Part shown: positions 53,903-64,000 of the stretch, piece after piece
Numbering within the stretch: position 1 is the first letter of the stretch
Layout: each line of letters starts with the position of its first letter
DNA from: Agelaius tricolor
Lineage: Eukaryota > Chordata > Aves > Passeriformes > Icteridae
Assembly (NCBI GenBank): GCA_023055355.1
Contig: JALJCS010000038.1
Coordinates: 1,984,001-2,048,000 of the forward strand
Direction: 5' to 3'
Length of the DNA: 64,000 nucleotides
Translations under genes and position numbers: made by a program
Notes under the pieces: model-generated
Seen by the model: the letters and a program-made list of their open reading frames with translations, nothing else
Databases searched by the model: none
What the model was told of the DNA's origin: nothing

Positions 53903-56099
53903 CTGCAGAGGAGAGGAAATGCCACAGTTTCAGCCCAGCCTGAGCACACAGCAGCCACCTCTGCAGGTACTCCCTGCTCTCACCTATCACAGTCCCTTGG
54001 CCTCTTTCTGCTCCAGGCTGGGGTTTTAAAACAAAGATTGGAAATTTCAGGGCAGATAATCTGTCCTTGCTGCCCTCAAGAACCATGGATGCTCCAAGGC
54101 CAAGGGTTTCTCTGGAGGGGACACTGGTAGTGTTCATCTGCTCCACACAAGGAGAAATTTCTATTACATTATCCAGGTTCAGAAGTATTTCCAGATCTTT
54201 TACTTGTAATCTTTGATTCCTGTCTTTAAAAAAGGATCTAAAAAACCTAACCTTAAACATAAACACAGCTCTGTATGCAGCATTGCTGGTAACTGTCACT
54301 TGAACTGTGTTTAAGGCTCTCAGGCATTTAATTGCTAACATCTTTGTGTTAATTGCTAACATCTTCATGTAGCAGCAGAAGGTAAAAAGAGGTTAATTCA
54401 CCTGAGACAGGTTTTGGTTATTTTTGATTTTCCAGATGCCAGAATTTGGCTTGCCTCAATCACAATTGTGGCTTCCCTCAGTTACTTCAGCAGCAAAAAA
54501 GGATTTTCACCCTCAGAGTCCTGCAGCAGTGCCACAGCCCAGCTCAGCTGACACCAAAGGAATTCTGATGATGTTCCTGCATTGCCAAAGGCTCCCAACA
54601 ATCTCTGAAAGTTCCTTTGCAATCAGGTGTTTAAATTCCCTGTTAGAATTGGTAATCCTGACTCTGATTAAATATCTCCTCTGCCCTAACACAAAACCAG
54701 CTTTCCCCTCTTCCTGTACAGATGAATTTCCTGAAATTTGGGATATTTTGGGATATATTCCTGATAATTTTGGGATAATTTTCCTGATAATTTTTGCAAA
54801 ACCAAGAAGAGAGCAGAGTCTGTGTCTCTGCAGAGCTGCCCCCAAGGATGTGGACACCGAGTTCTTCCACATGGGAATCATTCAGGGCACAGCTGAAGGC
54901 CACCCCCTGCCCTGCAGCCAGAGGGGCAGGATTTGCACATGCCAAGGATTAGACCCAGCACCTAAAAGAATTCAATTCACGGAGAATTTGTGAGGGATAA
55001 ACCCCAGAGTGTGGGAGAGGGAAGCGTGTGAAGCGGAGCAGATACTGAACAGCCTAATCCTAATGATAAGAGATGCAAAGATGTGGGAATGATTTGCCTC
55101 AGCCTGCTCCTTTCTGCTGAACAACCACATTGCTCATTACTAAAGCAAAGAGAGCAGTTACAGCAAATCACTGCTGCTGTCACAAGTTAATGCTGCACCT
55201 TGAGTGAGATGTCTGAATAATCATCCATCACTTTGGGACAAATCCACTCCTTATGGCCTTAATCTTGGAGGGTTCAGGATTTGTCTTTGATGCAATAGGA
55301 TGCCCTCAGCCTTTGGAAAAGTAAAATACAGGTTTAAAATGTATGTGTGGGGAATCATAAGACCAGGCCACAGGTGAAGCTGTGAACACATGCCAACTCC
55401 AGCAGGCATTTGGGAAGGTAAATTTATTTGTGATTTGTTCCCTGGAAATGAAGGGTGGAGAAGGCAGGAAAGCTGAAGGTCACTGGTGACACAAGGGGAT
55501 GTGACACCAGTGAGAGGAGCCAACCTTACAGTGACTCAAACAAGTTTGTTCTACTGAGCAGGAAACACATCAATACCTCCCAGCAGACAGGGCCATCACA
55601 GGAGCCCGGGGAAGTAAAATGCAGCAAATTTTCCATTTTCCCCAGCTGGGAAGCCTTCAGAATTCCCATGGGAATGTCTGAAAACCATCTGCATTTAGGC
55701 TAGGTTTCAGACATCTTCCCTCAGCATTATTTTCCCAACCAATTGAGTTACATTAAAATGTTAGACCTGAGCAATTTGCTGCCGTGGATTTCAGGCACCA
55801 GGATTTAAACCCCCCCTTCCCCTGCTCTGAGGAGCTGCCGCTGCAGCAGGAAGGTGGGCTGGGGCTTCAGGAGCTATGAAAGTTTTAACTCTTCTTTTAA
55901 GGAATCCCTAAGCAGGAGTAGAGCATTCCTGAGCTCCTTAGATTGCTAAGAAGCCTATTTGGTGCTTTCATCTCCCTGGCAGTGAGAAAAGTGTTAGACA
56001 TGAGGCAGGAGTGCTCACCTCTCCCCAGTGACAGGATCAGTCCTCCTCTGGGACAGGCGCTCCATGATGGACTCGTAGGGCAGATTAAAGAAGAACACC
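53665..56099 (-). CDS. AK8: AK8, adenylate kinase 8 (last two exons only)
   Basis: AK8 transfers phosphate between nucleoside mono- and triphosphates. It has two adenylate-kinase domains and is expressed in ciliated tissue. Exons seen: 56019-56099 and 53665-53902, 106 residues of about 479 in human, ending in TAG at 53665-53667. The penultimate exon begins [15 protein letters not shown] and carries the lid motif RRTDPVTGE; together with the next exon this reads GERYH, the typical end of an adenylate-kinase LID. The last part ends [19 protein letters not shown]. Acceptors CTCCACAG|GGTG and CTCTGCAG|GTAC, donor GAGAG|GTGAGC; phases agree. The ATP-binding loops lie in upstream exons not recognised up to 64000, so the gene is read as running off the right edge. 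Confidence 0.95.
54328..54365. repeat. 17-bp tandem duplication
   Basis: TTAATTGCTAACATCTT occurs at 54328-54344 and 54349-54365. In the last AK8 intron. Confidence 0.93.
54725..54797. repeat. AT-rich short tandem repeat
   Basis: Variants of TTTCCTGATAATTTTGGGATA recur about every 13-29 bp. In the last AK8 intron. Confidence 0.8.
56019..56099 (-). CDS. AK8: AK8 penultimate coding exon (lid of second kinase domain)
   Basis: 81 bp, entering with the last base of a split codon and leaving with AG of an Arg. Encodes [20 protein letters not shown] and DPVTGE. Arg and Asp of RRTDPVTG are the usual lid residues. Confidence 0.95.
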
Positions 56100-56147
56100 C
56101 TGTGGAGAACACAATTAAATCAATTAACATCCTGAGAACGGCACTTG

Positions 56148-56647
56148 TGGGTGGTGGTGTTCACAGGATGAGGGAAGAGATGAGAATCTTGACCCTGTGT
56201 TTCAGAAAGCTGATTTATTAGTTTATGATATATATTGTATTAAAAGAAAATTAATATATATAATTTATATATATAAAAATTAGATATATTAATTTATATA
56301 TATTATATAAAATATATTATAGTAATTATATATATTTAATATATTAATATATATTAATATATATTTAATATATATAATTAATATATATTAAAACTTACTA
56401 AAAGAATAGAAGAAAGGATTTTGTCAGAAGGCTTGCAAGGAATAGAAAGGAATGAAAAAACAAAAGCTTGTGACTCTCAGGGGGTGATTGGCCATTAATT
56501 AGAAACAACCACATGGACCAACCACAGATCCACCTGTTGCATTCCACAGCAGCAGATCATCATTGTTTACATTTCGTTTCTGAGGCCTCTCAGCTCCTCA
56601 GGAGAAAAATCCTGGCAAATTTTTTTTCAGAAAATATCATAGTGACA
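56148..56647 (-). mobile_element. Solo LTR of an endogenous retrovirus, songbird type
   Basis: A 500-bp element in the AK8 intron that starts TG and ends CA, flanked by CTTG on both sides (56144-56147 and 56648-56651). The minus-strand reading begins TGTCACTATG, carries a CCAAT box (GGCCAATCAC) and has AATAAA about 70 bp before its end, so it points the same way as AK8. A TA-rich block (56226-56395) lies inside. I recognise the sequence as a common passerine LTR; the exact family needs a library match. No internal viral genes are present. Confidence 0.78.
56226..56395. repeat. TA-rich low-complexity block inside the LTR
   Basis: Almost pure A/T with many TATATA and TTAATATA runs, able to fold on itself. 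It is probably an expanded AT-rich part of the LTR. Confidence 0.85.
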
Positions 56648-58845
56648 CTTGTGCCCTCCAGAGTGGGAGTTAATCCTCACCAAAGGAAGAGTGGCAGTGA
56701 CAGTTCCCCCAAGGCTGCAGAGTCACAAATGTGAGCACAGGATTTCTGCAGAGCCTCCCCTCAGGTGTTGTTTGGTCTGCAGGAGCTCTCTGGCACAGGG
56801 CAGTATGCACTGGGTGCTCTGACAGCTCAGGCTGGGGAATTGCAGCTGGAGCCTCTCCCGGTCTGTCCCAGCCTCACCACCACAGCCCTTCCCTCTGAAC
56901 GTCTCCAGATGCACTTCCCAACCCACCCAGCAAACAGAATCACAGTGGCATGACCCCAAAGGCAAATAAAAACCTCTGCTGTTCTTGTCAAGGACAGAGA
57001 AGGAGCTTGTCTGCCAGAATTATGCATTTCTCCAGTGCCCATGAGAGGGATTTTCCTCTCGCTGTTTCAGTCCAGTTCCGCTCCTTTTGCCCTTGTCTCC
57101 CCACAGAGTGAATCCTCTGCTCTGCCACTGCTGCCCTGCATCCTCCACAGCAGGATCAGTGCTAGGGCACAACTCAGGCCCCCTGATGCTGCTGACAGTT
57201 CCTGTTCCCTCCATCAGCCCTGCCAGGGCACGGGGAGCAGCTCAGCACGGCTGGGCCTTGCTGGTGACACTGCTAAAAGGAAAGATTAATGCTGAATGCT
57301 TCATTTGAAGATCAGAATCTGCAGTTCCCATTGAGCCCGAGGGAGGGAGAGCTGCCCAGCATCTCAGAGGGGCAGCCCCACGGTGCCACTGGGCTGGGTC
57401 CCACACCAGGAACAGCTTTTCATCACTGGGGGATGGAGCCAGCCCATTCACAGAGGTGACACAAATGCCCTACACGGATGAAGGATGCAGAACCAGAAAA
57501 CAACAAGCCCCACGTACACCCAGACACATCCCACTGTTGATATAAACTGCTGTGCCCATCCCACATTGATCCCTTGTCTTTTTGGTTCGTTATAGTGCTC
57601 CTGCTAATTTTATATTTGTGTTCCAAAGCTCCTCAGCAGAAGATTCTTGACAAACAGCTGAACATGAGCAGACATGAGTCCCCTGTCCCCCAGCCACTGG
57701 AGACTGGAACAGACCTGCACAAAGATCACATTTAACAATTAGCTCAGAACAAAATAAAAAATAAAGCTCCTTTGAACCTGTGAATAGAATTTTTCCCAGT
57801 GAAGCACAAGCTGAAGGCTGTAAATACATCTTTCTTTACAACACACCTTCTCCTGCTGCTGCCTTCAAGGCCAGGCTTCCTGTTTTCATTTTTGTCTGCT
57901 TCTCACAGGAGATACTGCGTGGTTTAGACATTCACCAAAGGAACATTTTACACTGACTGGGTGGGATCAGACCAGATGAAAGGCTGAGCTTTACCTTGGC
58001 ATGCACATAGCAGATTACTAGAATCCTTTGTAGGATTTAAAGTTATGAAAATCATCTCTCTTTTCAAATGTTTACAGATAATGACTTCTATTCACACTGT
58101 GGTAACAAAATAACAGCCAGGAATAAAACATTCAAGATCTTGGAGATTCCAAAGACAGGAAAAGAACAACAGTTTCAACACTCTTTTATCCCTTACACTC
58201 TTAACATTTTGTTTTTCTTTGTTTCTGTTGCCCAACAATGGCACAAAAACGTGATTGTCACAACAGGTAACATCTGATGATGTGTCTCAAGATGAATATT
58301 CTAGTAGAGAGGAACAACATTTATACAGTCATGATAATTGATAGAGCTTCCTATTATATCCTGAGCTAAACAAACCCACTGAAGGATTATAACCTGGCAT
58401 ATCAAGAAAGCTTGTCGTGATTCATAGTTAGGAACACAAAAAGTATTATGGGATTTGAAACAGAAGAGCCTAAAAAACTCCACTTAAAAAGCTGCCAACA
58501 AAATGAACTCTGAAAGCCTTGTCTGAGACTCCCTTCTTTTCCAAACAAGATGCTGCTTATTATCCAGTCTGGTGTCACCATTAAAGAGGAGTGTGGGGGA
58601 GATGTGGGAGGGTGCAGACATCCCTGCTAACATGGGTTTCCTTTCCCCCACGTGCATCGTGTAACAGCACACACAGGATTCACTGTGCAGCAGCACAAAC
58701 TCCCAACCCAAGGGAAAAATGTACAACCCAAGGGTCCTTCCAGTGCAAGGTGGGATGCCTTACCCTGCCACTCCACACATCTCCCACAGATGAGAGAAAA
58801 CAGCACTCCCCAGGGCTGTCAGGTTAAAATCCTTCAGAAGCAGGG

Positions 58846-58865
58846 AAAAAAAAAAAAAAAAAAAA
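58846..58865. repeat. A20 tract
   Basis: Uninterrupted run of 20 A in the AK8 intron. It could be the tail of a retroposed sequence, but no recognisable element precedes it. Confidence 0.9.
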
Positions 58866-61800
58866 GATGAAGGGGAAAAGCAGTGACAGAACTGCAGTCT
58901 AGACTTAAAATAGTTCCAATTAGAAAGCTTTATTACCATTTGGAAGGAGACACATACCCCACACAGTCTATTAGGCAGCCCCAGGAGGTTTACTCACAGG
59001 AGTAAAGCCTATTTGCATGGATGCAGGCTGGGAAGTGTTGGCCTTGGCTATCTGATCCATCTCCTGCAGCTCCTCAAGGTGCTTGTGAGCAGCATTTGGC
59101 CTCTGTCCCTTGCTCAGGCTCCTGTGACTCTGCTCACATAACAAAGCTGACCCTCCAACTGCCCAGGTAACACATTTGATGGATTTCTTTTGGAAATCCT
59201 CATAACACAGAGGGCTACACCTGTGACCTTGATCCAGCAGCAGCTGGAACAACTCCCTGCAAGTACTGGGTTCCTCTCCAAGCAGAGCTTGGCCCCTTCC
59301 ACACAGCAGGCGTGGCTTCCTCACATAAATGCATCCCCTGTAAAGCTCACTTTAGGAATCAGCCAGGCTTTGTATGTTGTAATGTCACAGCTCCTATCAA
59401 GGGGAAATATGAAACAGATGTCATCAGGATTGGTAGACAGGGAGGAGAGGGAACACAGCCTGATATCAAAGGACACGCCATTCCCCTGCTGGATTAGCAT
59501 CCAGCAGAGCTGCAGCAGGGGAGTGGTGTCACTCAGCACCAAGGGGAGGGCAGGGCTGGCCACAGGGCCACCAGGGATCCCCACTGCTCTGCCACAGGGT
59601 CAGAATCCACCTGTGGGCAACCAAAAATCGCTGGCATCCAGCTGGAGGCTGTGGGGGAAACTTGGTGCAGCCTCTGAGGTCTCTGAGGATAAATGTCCCC
59701 CCTGACTCCCACTGAGTGAAACCAGAGATTCCTAAGCACAGCTCTGTCCTCTCTCCTTTGTTCCATCTCCCAGGAGAGGGAAATGTGGGAAAAGGTCCAG
59801 TCCTGTCAGCTTTTATGGATGATAAAACTGTGAACACAAATGTTAAAAGGCACAAAAAAATCCATGTGTCAGAATCCTGCCTCTTCCTCACTGTACTTGA
59901 CATCATTTATCTAATCTAGTGCAGCTTCCAGATACATTAGAGAGATTAAATTCCAACAAATTAATAATGATGATGACACCTTCACTGTGTACCCAGTCAA
60001 ATGAGAACTTGCTGCCTTTGGATGGTGATGAAATGTATTCCAGCCCTAGCAGCTGGAATGTAACTCTGCTTTCCTAGCAGCCATCTGGCATTCCAGAAGA
60101 GTATTCCAGCCACTTCTGGCTATTCAGACAGAGTCATCTCAGAGCCTGGAGGTCACCAGGGCATCCTGATGCTTCCCCTGGCAAATGGGGGTGGAGATGG
60201 AAGAGCAGGGGTGGCAGGGGTGTTATTTCACCCCGGATTGTGAGACAGGATTTTTGGAAAAATGTGTCCCAACCACACCATAAGTGAAAGATTTGTGACC
60301 TACACAGCAGCATTCAGCTAATCCTGAGCTGCTTTTGTTCCAGATGGCAACCAACCCACTTAATCCAAGTTATTAACAACTGGCAGTGCTCAGTGCTGTC
60401 CTCACAAGAATTTATTTGGGGGTGGTTTTCCTATTTTCTGGATATAACCACCCTGGCTTCCAACACCTGCAAGGGAAACATTTTGAGTGTTGCTGTAAGA
60501 GAAGCAGGTGAGCCTAAATCCAGGAATCCTGTGCTAGGGAATGAGGAATGCTCCTGCTAAGGACAGTCCCTTTCCAAGGTGGCAGCACTGCCCTGCCAGC
60601 TGCCTTCCCATCTCCAGAGAGCTGCAGCTCTGCCTGGCAGCCAGGTCCTGCCATTTAAGCACAGCTGCTTCCTGAGGCTGACCTAGATGGAGCCACATGT
60701 TGGCTGTTCTAGGCCTGAGCTATTTCCTTAGGTCAGATTCTCATCCTTGGCCTTTCCCATTGTGACACTGGGGGAGTGGAGCCCAAAGCCAAGCCCTTTT
60801 TATAGAGCTGTTGCCTGTGAAATCAGATCAGGCCATGAAATCAAATCCATACCTTGTTTTCATTGAAGGATGTAAAGGCAACACAGGATATCTGAGACAG
60901 GATCCTGATCCTTACCTGGCTTTTAAAAACAGAGACTACTGACTTGCTTGTGGCTATACCAGGGCCAGGTCAAGCTCTGCAACAAAGTTAGGATGCTTGA
61001 ATTAAAACAAAAATACACCACCAGCCAATATTGGGCCACTTTTAATGCAGCTTTTAAACTTTTGAGTTGAAGCTGCAACTTTAAAAATAGTAAGTTATTA
61101 ATCTTTCCCTTATTTTCTTGACTCCTATATATCTTCTCTGTCTCAGGCAGGTACCAGCTGCCATATTCCCATTCTTCATGCTCTGCACTCTGCAAAAAAA
61201 AAGAGGCCCCTGCTGGCCAATTCTTGTTTAAAATTGTGCATAATTGATAGTGGCAAATCTACCCCAGCTGTGTCTAAAACCTCTCCAGGGGCAAGAAAAA
61301 CACTCTCTGTGACTGTCATTAAGTACTAAATTAGCAAGTGCTCCTGGCAGTTTACAACATACCACATCAGTCTGCTTTAAAAAAAAAAGAAAAAAAGAGA
61401 AAAAAAAAAGTGAAGATCAGAGGCCTGTGTGATGTCAAAGTTACAGCAAACTTTGCTGGCAGAACTTTGACAGACCCTCAGCTAAATCAGAGCAAAAAGA
61501 ACAGGAAGGAGAGACTGAAAGAGAGAGGAAGAGACAAAAAGTTATCTCCTTTTCCAGGCAGACAAATAGAAAACATCAACTTCAAGGCTATAAATAATTG
61601 TGCCTTCCATGAGGCACAGAACATCTTACTCCATATGGAGATATCAACAGTGCTCCTGATGCTGTGGCACAATTCCCCATGGAAAACATCTCCTGGAGGA
61701 TGCTGTTCTGGCAATGCAATGGCTACAAGTTCTGTAATTGAAATATAAAGCTGAGAAAGAGCTGAGGGTGAAGTGTAAGGATGCAGAAGGTCCTAAAAGG

Positions 61801-64000
61801 CCACCACAGGCACAATCCTTGTGGGATCCCTGGCACAAACTCAAGCTCCTCCCTTTGGTTCACAAAGCAGCCAAAGCAGGTGGGGAAGGAAATCACAGAG
61901 GTCTCACAAATGCATGGAAAAGCTTTGGGGGCATCATGGACTGATGGCAGAGGGACAAAACCATCTCCAAAAACTGTCCTGAATCTGGGTAAACTCTTAA
62001 GACTCTCATTGTTGACACTGACCATATTGTTAACTTTTAAAAGTTTCAAAAATACACAAAACTGTATAAACTTATGGATTTTACAAGCAGAAAGGAGCTG
62101 GATGGCAGCTCTGGTCAGGGCACAAAAATTATCAGCATTGCAAAAAGGTCTTTTCCTTGGGTAGCACCACTGGGTGATCACAACAATATCACAAATCAAG
62201 TTAGTGGTCCAACTTGACAGGTACAAGGAGGTTCAGCTTTGAATCCAAGTAATTCCAGATAAACCCCTGATCATTTTAGCTTGGTTGAATTTCCAGCCAG
62301 AGATACTGACCTGGATCAATTAATTTCCCTAAAGAACATCCCCTGCCCTATGGCAAAAATCCACTTTGAACCTGAATCCTTGGCCAGGCCTCTTCTCAAG
62401 CACCATGGCCCAGACACAGGATGCCAAGCATGTCACATTTCACAATCACATTCTGCACCCCCAATCCCCCTCTTAAAAATGAAAACTGGTTACACAGATC
62501 CCATCTACCTTCTCCCAAGGCTTGCTCAGGCTTCAGTGCAGCTCTCACCAGGTGTTTTGCCCATAGGTAATCAGACTACAAAGGCTGCACCCCTGACTCA
62601 ACATGAATCACAGTTTATTCCCTACCCTAAATACTCCTCCTGCATGTCTCTGCAATGGATAAAATGATCCTTATCTCTTATTTATAGAAGGAGCTGTTGG
62701 GAGGTTTTATTCACTGATTTCTTTCAAACTCTGGGATATCTTCTGATGAAAGATGCTTGATTCTATTTCGGGAAGTAATTTCACCCTCTAGGTTTCAACC
62801 ATAAGGGAAAATACACTGCATAAACACTAAAACCCAGGTTAATCAGCACAAGTGTTTTGCTCATTGAGCTCTTACAATGATTCATGGCATGACAAGCTAT
62901 TTCCAGACCCTGGATCTTTTCAAATGGATGCATTTCTGTCCAATAACTACAAAAGGCAGCTCAGTGGGGCACTACTCCCAGGACAGGGCTGCTGGCCAGG
63001 GGAGTGGGATGAACATCACCCTTTGAGGCTGCAGATCCTCCTTCCCCTCACCAGTTATGACTCTGGTGGATGTTTCCCACCCCCAGCTGGATGAGCTGAG
63101 GTGACAGGGTCCCTCCTGTGTCCCAGCCCAGCAGCCTGGTGGCTCAGCAGGTGCCACAGGGGGAACAGGCACTGGTGCCTGTCTGACACAGCAATAGACT
63201 GGGTCTGGAGCTGGGATAAAGCAAAGCAGCTCCACGGATTCACAGCAGCAAGGAACCCCAGAGCCCTTCCATGGTCTGCAGGACTTGGGGCTGTGCAAAC
63301 ATCACAGAGCACTCTGAGAGAGAGCAAATGTGCTTGTAGGAGTGGCTTCAATGCATTTTTAAAGCTTCTTTGGAGGAGGCAACATTAACTCTTTCTGTGT
63401 GCAATCAGGGGCTTGGATGCATTAATACCTGCATTCAGAACTGCTTTACATTTCTCTCCTCATTTCTATTCTTTGCCTCCTCCTTAGTCTCAGCTGTTAT
63501 TCCAGCATCTTTGCATTCCCCCTGGAGTTCATTCCAGCGGTGCTTTATGAATCACAGAATAAGATGGCAGCCAGCAGTGCTTCAGAGGAGTGTGGCTGGC
63601 ACCATTTCTGCCCTGCACAAGGTTAATCAAACCCCTCCTCAGATAATCCACAGCCTCTGCAGCCCCAGAGGCCCGAGGTCAGGAACCTGAACCCTCTCCC
63701 CCAAATGCAGGCCTGTTTCCTCAGATCCCTGCAAGCCTGCAATAATTAGATACTGCAAAGCAAATCTGGAGCAGAGCAACAACTCCAGGGTTAAGCACCA
63801 GCAAACTCATCTCAGGACTGATGCCTTTGCTACCTGTCTGCAGCTTGGCACCAGCACCTCCTGCTCCTAACAAGGGTAAAACCTACACTCTTCTTCCTCA
63901 TTAAATAAACTGAATCAAATTTAGAGTAAATGATGTTTAACCCCCACTCCCAACATTTAAACACTAACTTTTGTCTTTAGTAAGATATTTGGTATGTAAA

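Larger units (their letters stand above)
53903..56018 (-). other. AK8: Last intron of AK8
   Basis: 2.1 kb with the two short AT-rich repeats listed separately. No gene or transposon recognised. Confidence 0.85.
56100..64000 (-). other. AK8: Probable AK8 intron, running off the window
   Basis: Contains the solo LTR and the A20 tract. I looked on the minus strand for earlier AK8 exons (second Walker A, GPVGSGK type; GWVLHG segment) and found none. Splice-like short segments near 57996, 60853 and 63837 encode nothing matching AK8. No other gene recognised. Confidence 0.6.

Noticed and set aside
54424..54993. 189-codon plus-strand open frame
   Set aside because: Includes the AT-rich tandem repeat, has no domain or splice context, and lies antisense in an AK8 intron.
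58971..59324. 117-codon minus-strand open frame (KHLEELQEMDQIAK) as a possible AK8 exon
   Set aside because: No match to the AK8 domains and no kinase motif. It looks like chance coding potential.
60853..60891. Short segment with good acceptor- and donor-like ends on the minus strand
   Set aside because: It would encode ISCVAFTSFNENK, which matches no part of AK8. Splice-like ends are common by chance in a large intron.
61338..61748. 136-codon plus-strand open frame
   Set aside because: Starts in a poly-A/Lys run and has no recognisable domain; intronic background.

Overview
This window is vertebrate nuclear DNA: spliced genes with consensus GT-AG introns, large non-coding stretches and scattered retroelements. 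Avian CR1 LINE 3' ends and a solo LTR of a type I associate with songbirds point to a bird, probably a passerine. The gene order DDX31 (minus), GTF3C4 (plus), AK8 (minus) is the conserved block found on human 9q34.

Positions 4574-40456 hold DDX31 on the minus strand. Nineteen coding exons can be joined with every reading phase consistent, giving 654 complete codons plus two bases. The last coding exon, expected to carry the C-terminal tail, was not found and probably lies left of the window. Introns 13-18 are long and make up most of the first 32 kb. Positions 40457-40738 are a CpG-rich 282-bp head-to-head promoter between the DDX31 and GTF3C4 start codons. Positions 40739-47166 hold the complete GTF3C4 coding sequence in five exons (806 residues). 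Positions 47167-53664 are the GTF3C4 3' UTR plus intergenic DNA, facing the 3' end of AK8. The last two AK8 exons lie at 53665-56099 on the minus strand. The rest of the window, to 64000, is read as AK8 intron, because no earlier AK8 exon was recognised.

DDX31 (nucleolar 60S ribosome biogenesis) and GTF3C4 (TFIIIC90, RNA polymerase III transcription of tRNA and 5S genes) both serve growth, which fits a shared promoter. AK8 is a nucleotide-balancing kinase linked to cilia and is functionally separate. Repeats include four CR1 pieces, four weak MIR-like SINE remnants, the solo LTR, a 50-bp minisatellite that abuts a DDX31 splice donor, and several short tandem duplications.

I found no clearly new gene system. 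The most unusual structure is the minisatellite at about 36841-37198, whose units copy a splice donor and carry an acceptor-like tract. Several TAATTA-rich or CpG-dense non-coding stretches are candidate enhancers. They could serve the neighbouring developmental gene BARHL1, which in other vertebrates lies beyond the 3' end of DDX31 and is not in this window.
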